Shown: in pieces, positions 50,518-58,160 of the stretch | How positions within the stretch are numbered: position 1 is the stretch's first letter | Layout: every line of letters starts with the position of its first letter | Origin: JAABVY01 sp964627935 | GTDB taxonomy: Bacteria > Zixibacteria > MSB-5A5 > JAABVY01 | Length of the DNA: 64,000 bases | Direction: 5' to 3' | Assembly: GCA_964627935.1 (NCBI GenBank) | Contig: CAZVLB010000001.1 | Span: 124,001-188,000 of the forward strand | The notes under the pieces: model-generated | Databases searched by the model: none | The model's input: only the letters and a program-made list of their open reading frames with translations | What the model was told of the DNA's origin: nothing | Made by a program: the position numbers and the translations under genes

Positions 50518-52254
50518 ATGCCGGAAATCACACAAATCAAGACTTCTGAGACCGAAATCAAAAAGATCGGTGAATTCGAGGTGCTCGGCAAAATCGACCG
50601 CGGAGGTATTGCCGAAATTTACCTCGGCAAACAAAGCTCGCTGGATCGTCTGGTTGCAATCAAGATCCTTTCGCCGGATCATGCCATCGATCCCGACCTG
50701 GTGCGACGTTTTGAGGAGGAGGCGCGCACGATCGCACGCCTTAATCATCCTAACATAGTTCATGTCATAGATGGCGGCACAGACAATGGGCGCTATTATT
50801 TCGTAATGGACCTGATCGAGGGCACCACTTTTAAAAAAGTTATCGATAACCACAGGATACCGCTCTCACGCAAGTTTACCTTTATAGTACAGGTATTGAA
50901 AGCCCTGGATTACGCCCATAAAAACGGCGTGATTCATCGCGATATAAAACCGGCCAATATATTGATCGATAAAACCGGCAATGCGCTCGTGGTCGATTTT
51001 GGAATAGCCCAGATCGCCGAACGGGAAGAGGATGACCGCACCCGTCCGGGAACAGTCATGGGTACTCTGCATTATATGTCGCCGGAACAACGTATCTGTT
51101 CGGCCAATATCGATCACACTACAGATATCTATGCTGTCGGGGTGATACTCTATGAAATGATCACCGGCCAGAAACCAATGGGTCATTTTTCGAGTCCCTC
51201 CAGCTTTAATGATGCTGTTTCCCCGATGATGGATAAGATCGTTTTCAAATGTCTTGAGCAAAATCAGAAAGATCGCTATCAGTCCGCGGCGCATCTGAAA
51301 GATGATCTGCTGTCGGCCCTGCATGCCTCGAAAGCTATGTCACCGCCCAACGGCAAGAAAAAGATCGGGGGAGAGGTCACAGATTATATCGGCAAGCTGT
51401 CATTTCTTGATACACTCAAGAAAACGCGCAACACCGCAACATACTTGGTCGAGGATCGCGATGATGGCCGTATGTATGTGCTCAAGACGCTGATAAAATC
51501 GGATGCCGGTATCAAAGAGGCCCGAATCCTGAAATCACTGACCGATCCGGGACTGGTGAAAGTGTTTGCAGCCGGCGGCAATGGTCAGAAAAGCGTGATC
51601 CTGATGGCCTATGCTCGAGGTGGTTCTCTTGAAGATCGCCTGGTCAGGTCATATCCGCCGCGGATGGCATTGCAGATGTTCAGGCAGATGGCCCAGGTCC
51701 TGGCCCGTGCTCACAAGAAGAAGCTGGCGCATGGCAACCTGCGTCCCTCCAATATACTTTTCGATGAGGCCGATAATATAATCCTCTCCGATTTCGGGCA
51801 AATCAGCAATCATAAACATGTCAAAAAGAACTGGTATGCCGCTCCTGAGAGATATAAGAGCAGGTTCTCCGATATATATTCAGCCGCACTTATCCTGCAC
51901 AGGCTTATAACCGGCAGGCTGCCTGTATTCGATAATTACCTGCGCCTCATATGGCAGGATGATTACCCCAAAGTGCCGCATGAGCTCAAGATGCTGATGA
52001 TGCAGATGCTGCGCAATGGTCCCAGGGATCGTCCGCAGACATTTGAGGAAATCCTCGAGCAGCTCGAAAAGATCGAGGAAGAGTTCGACCGTACAGAAAA
52101 GAGCCGCAATGACGCGAATGACGATGAAAAAGCAAAAAAACCATATCGGCCGGGCGTAGTATTAGTACTGTTGATAATAGTGCTGGCAGCGGTGCTTTTG
52201 ATGGTCTTCGGCGATTCCCTGTTTGAGCCGTTTTTTGGCTTGACAAGCCCCTGA
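50518..52254 (+). CDS. Membrane-anchored Ser/Thr protein kinase fused to a pseudokinase
   Basis: 578 aa; ATG at 50518 with GAGGGGAAG upstream. The first PknB-type kinase domain (18-270) is complete: glycine loop IDRGGIAEIYLG, VAIK Lys49, HRDIKPAN with catalytic Asp142, DFG 160-162 and GTLHYMSPEQ. A second kinase-like domain (about 290-530) has VLK Lys323 and DFG 425-427, but its catalytic loop reads HGNLRPSN, with Asn407 in place of Asp, so it is probably a pseudokinase. A single membrane helix (VVLVLLIIVLAAVLLMVF) is near the C-terminus with only a short tail outside, so both domains face the cytosol. Substrate unknown. Confidence 0.93.
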   Translation: MPEITQIKTSETEIKKIGEFEVLGKIDRGGIAEIYLGKQSSLDRLVAIKILSPDHAIDPDLVRRFEEEARTIARLNHPNIVHVIDGGTDNGRYYFVMDLIEGTTFKKVIDNHRIPLSRKFTFIVQVLKALDYAHKNGVIHRDIKPANILIDKTGNALVVDFGIAQIAEREEDDRTRPGTVMGTLHYMSPEQRICSANIDHTTDIYAVGVILYEMITGQKPMGHFSSPSSFNDAVSPMMDKIVFKCLEQNQKDRYQSAAHLKDDLLSALHASKAMSPPNGKKKIGGEVTDYIGKLSFLDTLKKTRNTATYLVEDRDDGRMYVLKTLIKSDAGIKEARILKSLTDPGLVKVFAAGGNGQKSVILMAYARGGSLEDRLVRSYPPRMALQMFRQMAQVLARAHKKKLAHGNLRPSNILFDEADNIILSDFGQISNHKHVKKNWYAAPERYKSRFSDIYSAALILHRLITGRLPVFDNYLRLIWQDDYPKVPHELKMLMMQMLRNGPRDRPQTFEEILEQLEKIEEEFDRTEKSRNDANDDEKAKKPYRPGVVLVLLIIVLAAVLLMVFGDSLFEPFFGLTSP

Positions 52255-52284
52255 GAAAGTCTATTATTAGGCAGAAAATTTTAG

Positions 52285-52359
52285 GTCCCTATCGTCCAGC
52301 CCGGTCTAGGACACCGCCCTTTCACGGCGGCGACAGGGGTTCAAATCCCCTTAGGGACG
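52285..52359 (+). tRNA. tRNA-Glu (anticodon TTC)
   Basis: A complete 75-nt cloverleaf: acceptor GTCCCTA/TAGGGAC, anticodon stem CCGCC/GGCGG with loop CTTTCAC (TTC), T-arm AGGGG-TTCAAAT-CCCCT, discriminator G. The 3' CCA is encoded (52360-52362), unlike in the tRNA-Ala gene. Confidence 0.97.
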
Positions 52360-52368
52360 CCAAATTTT

Positions 52369-52421
52369 AATGGGAGAGGTTAAGATGCCGAATAAGGTTA
52401 ATACCTCTCCCATTTCTATTT
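52369..52421 (+). terminator. Intrinsic terminator after tRNA-Glu
   Basis: Arms AATGGGAGAGGT (52369-52380) and ACCTCTCCCATT (52403-52414), a perfect 12-bp stem with a 22-base loop, followed by a T-rich stretch. Confidence 0.8.
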
Positions 52422-52464
52422 AAAAGATCCCCTTGCTCAGGATCGACAGCTGGCAACCGAGAGT

Positions 52465-52764
52465 ATGAAGAAAGATGAAGAGGGCGGACTCTATATTTAT
52501 CCGGAGGGCTATGGCGTGGATGCCAATTACGATGATCTGGTCAATGTCTCCGATGCAGTCTGGATAATCAACTACGTTTTCGTATCCGGCAGCCCGGAAC
52601 CATTGCCCGTGCTGGCCTGCGGGGATGCTAATACCGATAGTGTAGTTAATGTGTCCGACGCTGTCTGGGTTATAAACTTCGTATTTGTGAGCGGAAGCCC
52701 CCCGCCAGGTACATGTTCACCCGGCGCTCCCAATTGGGCGGGCCAGGATTGCTGTCCCTATTAA
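52465..52764 (+). CDS. Orphan dockerin-pair ORF, likely gene remnant
   Basis: 99 aa, almost entirely two dockerin-like repeats (VDANYDDLVNVSDAVW and CGDANTDSVVNVSDAVW) plus the Cys-rich tail NWAGQDCCPY. There is no signal peptide and no effector domain; an in-frame stop at 52399-52401 blocks any longer version, and the ATG has no clear Shine-Dalgarno. The C-terminal half is very similar in DNA to the end of the gene at 55813, with the last 46 bases identical. Most likely the broken 3' end of a lost secreted-protein gene or a recombination product; expression is doubtful. A perfect terminator follows at 52786. Confidence 0.6.
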   Translation: MKKDEEGGLYIYPEGYGVDANYDDLVNVSDAVWIINYVFVSGSPEPLPVLACGDANTDSVVNVSDAVWVINFVFVSGSPPPGTCSPGAPNWAGQDCCPY

Positions 52765-52765
52765 A
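52720..52765. repeat. 46-base exact direct repeat, copy 1
   Basis: This segment, from CCCGGCGCTCCC to the TAA stop and following A, is identical to 56272-56317. The similarity at lower identity extends about 170 bases upstream in both copies. The two copies flank the cupin and S74-protein genes. Confidence 0.8.
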
Positions 52766-53136
52766 ACGAAAAATGACTCGAATATGAAATCCGCTTAATT
52801 CAAGCGGATTTCTTTTAATGTAGAGTATAAGAATAAACCTCGCCGCATTTGTGGCAGACCGCATGAAAGCTGCAAAAAAGTATCTATTACGCAAAATAAC
52901 CAAGGGGAAAAGTGTCTGTCTCGGATAACAAAGCTGACAAAAACAAAACAAGATGAACATAATCCGGATTTGTTTGTTGGTTTATTATAATGGTCCAGGA
53001 AAATCCTATTTGTTTTATGGGGCAAATTGATCAGGGAAATGCTTACTGCAATTTCCGCTGTCAATAATTACACTGGATTAAATCAACTACATCTTAATCT
53101 GAGCCGGATTAGCCCGGCAGAAAAGGAGGAACATTT
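52765..53136. other. Intergenic region before the cupin gene
   Basis: After the terminator at 52786-52816, the remaining 320 bases are AT-rich with no recognised gene, RNA or clear promoter. A Shine-Dalgarno AAAGGAGG sits just before the cupin start. Confidence 0.5.
52786..52816 (+). terminator. Intrinsic terminator after the orphan dockerin ORF
   Basis: A perfect 11-bp stem GAAATCCGCTT / AAGCGGATTTC with a 5-base loop, then TTTT. Confidence 0.9.
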
Positions 53137-53508
53137 ATGAAGATGCACAGAGAAGACATGCCGATCGATGTAGATATACCCAACGCTACATTCCGTTCGG
53201 TCGAGTGGGATGATATGGCAATTGGGTTTGTAAAGCTTAAGGCCGGCGCCGATGCAACTCCACTATTAGAGGGATTGCCTGACGATCTATGCCAGTGTCC
53301 GCACTGGGGCTATATTATCGAGGGTACCATTCATATGACCTACAAGAACGGCGAAAAGGAAACCTGCCGCGCGGGAGATATAGTTTACTGGCCCGAAGGG
53401 CATACCGCAAAGGTGGAAGAAGACACTTCATTTCTTGAGTTCAGCCCTAAAGAGGAACTCAGAAAAGTCTATAATCATATCGGCGAAAAAGCCAAAGCAA
53501 TGGCTTAA
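53137..53508 (+). CDS. Cupin-fold small protein
   Basis: 123 aa. One cupin barrel: HWGYIIEGTIHMTYKNGEKETCRAGDIVYWPEGHT shows motif 1 (shortened HWGYIIEGTIHM) and motif 2 (GDIVYWPEGHT). Metal ligands His in HWG and in EGH are candidates. Function unspecified; relatives include sensor and small isomerase proteins. Strong Shine-Dalgarno (AAAGGAGG) and own terminator, so it is a monocistronic gene. Confidence 0.85.
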   Translation: MKMHREDMPIDVDIPNATFRSVEWDDMAIGFVKLKAGADATPLLEGLPDDLCQCPHWGYIIEGTIHMTYKNGEKETCRAGDIVYWPEGHTAKVEEDTSFLEFSPKEELRKVYNHIGEKAKAMA

Positions 53509-53526
53509 TATCAAACTGATTGGAAG

Positions 53527-53550
53527 GAAGCCCCTTTGTTCAGGGGCTTC
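53527..53550 (+). terminator. Intrinsic terminator of the cupin gene
   Basis: GAAGCCCCT / AGGGGCTTC stem with a 6-base loop, followed by TTTCAGTTTTT, 18 bases past the stop. Confidence 0.9.
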
Positions 53551-53680
53551 TTTCAGTTTTTATCAACCTTATTCATTTACTTACCTGTTCATTTACCGAC
53601 TTTTGGAAAAGTCCGATTGAATCTGCACACTGATTAACTTCCTATGTCTCTATACATTAGGGACTTTTTCATATTAATAC

Positions 53681-53708
53681 TTGACAATAATTATCCGGTT
53701 TTTATACT
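53681..53708 (+). promoter_or_regulatory. Strong promoter of the S74 surface-protein gene
   Basis: TTGACA (53681-53686), 16 bases, TATACT (53703-53708), about 65 bases before the ATG at 53774. Confidence 0.65.
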
Positions 53709-53773
53709 GCGCCTGTTGTTTATTGTAAAGACACAGACTAATTAACTGCGACAATCTTCATAAAGGGGTTTGC

Positions 53774-55789
53774 ATGAAGTTTTCGGCAATTTTTATCGTA
53801 TTATTTAGTTTGATCATCCTGCCTTCATCACTTGTGGCCGACACACCTCAGCTGATCAATTTCCAGGGAAAGGCTTATGATAGTGGTGGAGGTCCGCTGG
53901 ATGGCACATTTTCGATTCAGTTCAGAATTTATGATGCTGCATCGGGTGGAAGTTCTGTATGGAGCGAAACTCAATCCGCGGTTCAGATAACTGATGGGCT
54001 CTTTCATGTCCTTTTGGGTTCTGTTAATCCCATTGTAGACAGTGTCTTTGAATCTCCGGACAGATACCTTGGCGTTAAAATCGGTTCCGATCCGGAAATG
54101 ACACCGCGCACAAGAATAGCCACAGTTCCATATTCTTATCGAGTGGCCTCTGTTGACAGCGCAACCGGCGGGCATATCAAGGGGGATCTGTCGGTTGGTG
54201 AGAATAATCAATTCAGTTCGCCATTTGTAAATAATAGTGTAATGCTTGGTGAAAATAATCTCGTTTCTGGTCCGGCCTTCGCCATAGGTTATAACAATAA
54301 AGCCCAGGCCAATTATGCTTCAGTCAGCGGTGGCAATGGTAATGAAGCCAATGGAACAGTGGCAACAGTTGGTGGTGGCAGCTCCAATATCGCGGATTCC
54401 TCTTACAGCACAATTGCCGGAGGGAATTCCAATGAGGCAAATTCACAGGAATCATTCATAGGCGGTGGTGGTAACAATTCAATCGCTGCCTCCAGCCGCA
54501 ATGCAACCATAACGGGTGGGGGTGTTAATCAGATCAATGCCAATGCTGAATATGCCTCCATAGGTGGCGGACAATTTCATACAATCGAAGCCGATTATGG
54601 ACATATTGGAGGTGGCTACAGCAACAATGCGGAAGGATCATATTCTGCTGTATCTGGCGGGCAAGATAATTCTGCAATTGGCGTCCATAGTTATATTGGT
54701 GGAGGACTTAATTCTGTGGCATCCGGAGAATCGTCTGTAATTTGCGGCGGTGAGATGGATACGGCTACGGGAAAGTATAGCCTTGTTTGCGGCGGGCAGA
54801 ACAATAATGCCGAAGGGATTGCATCATCTGTGCTTGGAGGGACTGATAATAAAGCCAGTGCATTGAGATCCACAGTTGTTGGCGGGGGAGGAAATACTGC
54901 TGCGGGGGTTGGCTCCCTTGCTGCCGGACGGGATGCGGAAGCAATGCACATTGGCACATTTGTCTGGAATGATGGATTTCTTGGTCCTTTCTCTTCAACA
55001 GATAAATATCAATTCCTGGTTAACTCCTCTGGTGGATTCGGCTTAAATATTACCACGCCAAAAACATCATTACATGTACTGGGTTCGGGCGAGAGCGAAT
55101 TCATGCCTGCCAGCGCGCTTCAATCGGAAACCGTTGTTTTTGAAGACCAGGATGCTATCCTTGGACTTTATAGTAAACCTCAGGGAAGTGTCGGCTCCGC
55201 TCTGACTTTTGGAGAGGTGTCCAATGGCAGCCTGGATAACAAGTGGACGCTTATACGTGAAACCGCCTCAGGGGGATCAGGCCTGCGCGTGGCATTTGGT
55301 ACAAACTCCAATCCATTCAATAATAGCACATATATGTATTTTGATGATAACGGCGAAATCGGTATGGGTACACGTAATCCCTCAGAGAAATTGCATGTTG
55401 TCGGTAATATCTGCGCTACTGGCTCAATCGGTAGCTGTTCTGATGAGCGCTTTAAAAGTGATATTCATGGCATAGAAGATGCACTGGCGAGGATAGAGCA
55501 AGTAAATGGCGTTGAGTTCAAATGGAAAAGAGACCAGTATCCAGAATATGACTTCACCGAGAAGGGGCAGGTTGGGTTTATCGCCCAGGACCTGAAAAAA
55601 ATATTCCCGGAGGTAGTAGCAGTCGGCAGCGATGGTTATCATACAATCGATTATGGCAAGCTGACACCCGTGCTGGTCGAGGCTGTGAAACAGCTCAAAT
55701 CGCAGAACGAGCAGAAGGATAAAAAAATAGAGGATCTGTCGCGAAGACTGGCCAAAATCGAATCCATGCTTGAAACGGAAATGAAATAA
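53774..55789 (+). CDS. Secreted trimeric-type protein with YadA-like head repeats and S74 autoprotease/chaperone domain
   Basis: 671 aa. Signal peptide, then a beta domain (20-125; INFQGKAYDSGGGPLDGTF...) common at the start of such FCB proteins. Residues about 160-400 contain roughly 13 short repeats of the form GGG-x2-N-x-A-x5-S, the left-handed beta-roll of YadA/Hia heads. The C-terminus (about 555-671) is a peptidase S74 intramolecular chaperone: the Ser-Lys dyad SDERFK (Ser556, Lys561), FKWKRDQYPEYD, GFIAQDLKKIFPEVV, TIDYGKLTPVLVEAVKQL, then a terminal coiled coil. In phage tail spikes this domain helps trimerise the fibre and then cleaves itself off; the same is inferred here for a surface fibre. 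It has a strong promoter of its own. Confidence 0.9.
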   Translation: MKFSAIFIVLFSLIILPSSLVADTPQLINFQGKAYDSGGGPLDGTFSIQFRIYDAASGGSSVWSETQSAVQITDGLFHVLLGSVNPIVDSVFESPDRYLGVKIGSDPEMTPRTRIATVPYSYRVASVDSATGGHIKGDLSVGENNQFSSPFVNNSVMLGENNLVSGPAFAIGYNNKAQANYASVSGGNGNEANGTVATVGGGSSNIADSSYSTIAGGNSNEANSQESFIGGGGNNSIAASSRNATITGGGVNQINANAEYASIGGGQFHTIEADYGHIGGGYSNNAEGSYSAVSGGQDNSAIGVHSYIGGGLNSVASGESSVICGGEMDTATGKYSLVCGGQNNNAEGIASSVLGGTDNKASALRSTVVGGGGNTAAGVGSLAAGRDAEAMHIGTFVWNDGFLGPFSSTDKYQFLVNSSGGFGLNITTPKTSLHVLGSGESEFMPASALQSETVVFEDQDAILGLYSKPQGSVGSALTFGEVSNGSLDNKWTLIRETASGGSGLRVAFGTNSNPFNNSTYMYFDDNGEIGMGTRNPSEKLHVVGNICATGSIGSCSDERFKSDIHGIEDALARIEQVNGVEFKWKRDQYPEYDFTEKGQVGFIAQDLKKIFPEVVAVGSDGYHTIDYGKLTPVLVEAVKQLKSQNEQKDKKIEDLSRRLAKIESMLETEMK

Positions 55790-55812
55790 TCTGGGAGGGG
55801 ACTCGATAATCT

Positions 55813-56316
55813 ATGAGATGTCTATTTTTTATCACAGCGATATCAATTTGCTTTACTTCGCAGCCTCTGGCGGAACCGGAGGTAGCCGACAGCCTGCAAA
55901 AAAATGTTCTTTCCGCAGGGGGTATGGAAATCTTGTCGACAAACTACCAATTACTTTTCACTGTGGGTCAGTCCGGTGCCAGCCAATCGAGTTCCGGTGG
56001 CTTTGACGGCAGCTGGGGCTACTGGACCTCAGGCACTCTAAGTTCAGGTGACTGTCAGGGCTCATGCGGGGATGCCAATAGTGATGGTGGTGTAAATGTT
56101 TCCGATGCGGTCTGGATAATCAATTACGTGTTCGTGTCGGGCAGCCCGGAGCCATTGCCCGTGCGGGCCTGCGGAGATGCTAACGCCGATGGTGGGGTGA
56201 ATGTTTCCGATGCTGTCTGGGTTATAAACTTCGTATTCGTGAGCGGAAGCCCTCCACCCGGCACATGCGCGCCCGGCGCTCCCAATTGGGCGGGCCAGGA
56301 TTGCTGTCCCTATTAA
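55813..56316 (+). CDS. Small secreted dockerin-pair protein
   Basis: 167 aa. Signal peptide (MRCLFFITAISICFTSQPLA). Residues about 30-75 show the motif VLSAGGMEILSTNYQLLFTVGQ (shortened: STNYQLLFTVGQ), common at the start of FCB secreted proteins. The rest is a dockerin pair (CGDANSDGGVNVSDAVW, CGDANADGGVNVSDAVW) with tail NWAGQDCCPY. With almost no effector region, it may act as a linker or cap. It begins 23 bases after the S74 gene and may share its transcript. Its 3' end is repeated in the orphan ORF at 52465. Confidence 0.83.
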   Translation: MRCLFFITAISICFTSQPLAEPEVADSLQKNVLSAGGMEILSTNYQLLFTVGQSGASQSSSGGFDGSWGYWTSGTLSSGDCQGSCGDANSDGGVNVSDAVWIINYVFVSGSPEPLPVRACGDANADGGVNVSDAVWVINFVFVSGSPPPGTCAPGAPNWAGQDCCPY

Positions 56317-56317
56317 A
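56272..56317. repeat. 46-base exact direct repeat, copy 2
   Basis: Identical to 52720-52765; see copy 1. Copies are 3,552 bases apart in the same orientation. Confidence 0.8.
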
Positions 56318-56432
56318 GCCGGCTTAAACCAAAACATATAAGTTTCCCGAGCCAACTAAAAGACGGTCGCGGGTCGATGATAGATTCATCGGCTCGCGAT
56401 TTATTTGCACATTATCCGGCAAAAATTCAGGA

Positions 56433-56461
56433 TTGACTTTGTCTCTCATATAACATAGATT
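56433..56461 (+). promoter_or_regulatory. Putative promoter of the thiC riboswitch transcript
   Basis: TTGACT (56433-56438), 17 bases, TAGATT (56456-56461), just upstream of the TPP aptamer. Confidence 0.5.
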
Positions 56462-56469
56462 CCTTCTGT

Positions 56470-56550
56470 AAACCAAGCAGGGGTGGTCTTTCAAAGACCT
56501 GAGATCATACCCTTTGAACCTGATGCGGATAATGCCGCCGGAGGAAGTTG
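56470..56550 (+). promoter_or_regulatory. TPP riboswitch (THI element)
   Basis: Conserved pieces in order: CAGGGGTG, ACCTGAGA, ATACCCTTTGAACCTGAT, GGATAATGCC, GAGGAAG. This is the thiamine pyrophosphate aptamer; ligand binding lowers expression of the downstream thiC. About 120 bases separate the aptamer from the thiC ATG. No clear terminator hairpin was seen there, so control of translation initiation is more likely. Confidence 0.95.
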
Positions 56551-56671
56551 TGTGATGTCTTCAGCACTCAAATTATCAAGAAAAATCTGAGCGTACATTT
56601 CCCCCCATAAGCATTACCTGCCCGAAGCATGCCGGCGATAATCTTTCGATCGGCGTCAAGGAGGCATTAAA

Positions 56672-57955
56672 ATGACACAATTGGAATCTGCAAAAAAGGG
56701 AATTATAACCGATCAAATGCGCATGGTGGCGTGTGATGAAAAGGTCGATCCTGATGATCTTGTGCAATGGGTCGCCGACGGCAAGGTTGTAATACCGGCT
56801 AACCCGAATCACAAAAACCTGCATCCCTACGGCATCGGATTGCCCCTCAAAACAAAGATCAACGCCAATATCGGCACATCGGAAAACAATACATCTGTTG
56901 CACATGAGTTACTGAAGCTGGAAGTTGTCGAGCAACTTGGCGCCGAGTCTATAATGGATCTCAGCACAGCCGGCGACCTGAACGTCATCCGTCAGCAAAT
57001 CATCGAACAGGCCGGAATCATGGTCGGTACTGTGCCGATTTACCAGGTCATGACTGAAAATTTCGATCAGATTGGCAAAATCGCTATCGATGATATACTT
57101 AAAACCGTCGATGAACATGGCCGTCAGGGAGTCGATTTTATAACAGTTCATTGCGGAATTACTCGCGATGCTCTGCCCTTGATTGAAAAAAGACTTATGG
57201 GCGTGGTTTCGCGTGGCGGATCATTTCTTGCCGCCTGGATGGAGTCCAATGGCCGGGAGAATCCTCTTTTCGAGTACTATGATGATCTGCTGGAAATCGC
57301 CCGCAAATATGATATGGCCCTGAGTCTCGGCGATGCTCTCCGTCCGGGGGCGATTGCCGATGCCTCCGATCCGGCCCAATTTCATGAATTAAGAGTGATC
57401 GGCGAACTGACAAAACGGACCCAAAGGGCTGGAGTACAGGTGATAGTCGAGGGCCCGGGTCATGTGCCGTTGAATCAGATCGAACATAATATGCGTTTGC
57501 AGCAGGAATTGTGCCATGGTGCGCCGTTTTATGTGCTCGGTCCGCTGACCACCGATATTGCGCCCGGATATGATCACATCACTGGCGCAATTGGAGGGGC
57601 GTTGGCCGCCTATTATGGCGCTTCGTTTCTATGCTATGTCACCCCCGCGGAACATCTGCGTCTGCCATCGATCGAGGATGTGCGCGAGGGGGTGATCGCA
57701 TCCAAAATAGCGGCGCATACTGCCGATATCGCCCGCGGAAATAAGAGTGCGTGGGAGTATGATTTGCAGTTTTCGAAAGCGCGCAGGGACTTCGATTGGG
57801 AGAAGATGTTCAAGATGGCTGTTGATGATAAACGGGCACGTGAATACCGCGAGGGTAGTACTCATCATGAATTCGAGGAATGCTCGATGTGTGGCAAATA
57901 CTGCGCCATGAAAATCAGAAAAAAAACGAAATCTCGCCCGGATTTAACAAAGTGA
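56672..57955 (+). CDS. thiC: Phosphomethylpyrimidine synthase
   Basis: 427 aa. A radical SAM enzyme that converts aminoimidazole ribotide to HMP-phosphate in thiamine synthesis. Motifs: GTVPIYQV, FITVHCGITRDALPL, MSRGGSFLAAWM-like region (VSRGGSFLAAWM), EGPGHVPLNQIE, LGPLTTDIAPGYDHITGAIG, and the C-terminal cluster segment CSMCGKYCAMK. The cluster spacing is CX2CX3C; long proteobacterial ThiC has CX2CX4C, so this belongs to the short ThiC form. Shine-Dalgarno AAGGAGG. Regulated by the upstream TPP riboswitch; no other thi genes are in the window. Confidence 0.97.
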   Translation: MTQLESAKKGIITDQMRMVACDEKVDPDDLVQWVADGKVVIPANPNHKNLHPYGIGLPLKTKINANIGTSENNTSVAHELLKLEVVEQLGAESIMDLSTAGDLNVIRQQIIEQAGIMVGTVPIYQVMTENFDQIGKIAIDDILKTVDEHGRQGVDFITVHCGITRDALPLIEKRLMGVVSRGGSFLAAWMESNGRENPLFEYYDDLLEIARKYDMALSLGDALRPGAIADASDPAQFHELRVIGELTKRTQRAGVQVIVEGPGHVPLNQIEHNMRLQQELCHGAPFYVLGPLTTDIAPGYDHITGAIGGALAAYYGASFLCYVTPAEHLRLPSIEDVREGVIASKIAAHTADIARGNKSAWEYDLQFSKARRDFDWEKMFKMAVDDKRAREYREGSTHHEFEECSMCGKYCAMKIRKKTKSRPDLTK

Positions 57956-58022
57956 CTGAACCATAGGCTGATAAGTGGTCAATTGAGGAGCCTTTTGTCC
58001 TCTATGTAAAGCCGGTTCAGGC

Positions 58023-58050
58023 TTGACTAAATCCGCTTTTATGATATATT
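58023..58050 (+). promoter_or_regulatory. Putative promoter of the arylsulfotransferase-like gene
   Basis: TTGACT (58023-58028), 16 bases, TATATT (58045-58050), about 110 bases before the ATG at 58161. Confidence 0.55.
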
Positions 58051-58160
58051 CGCATATAAGTACTTGCCGTTAAATACCTCTCTTAAATTCTCAGGTGAGT
58101 TTTATATGCAATTATACAACCTGCTCATACATCCAAAATTTTCACACCGGGGATCATATT

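Noticed and set aside
57956..58020. Long-range CTGAACC/GGTTCAG pairing after thiC as a terminator
   Set aside because: Arms are 51 bases apart and no T-run follows the outer arm; the inner AGGCT/AGCCT stem is too weak to call.
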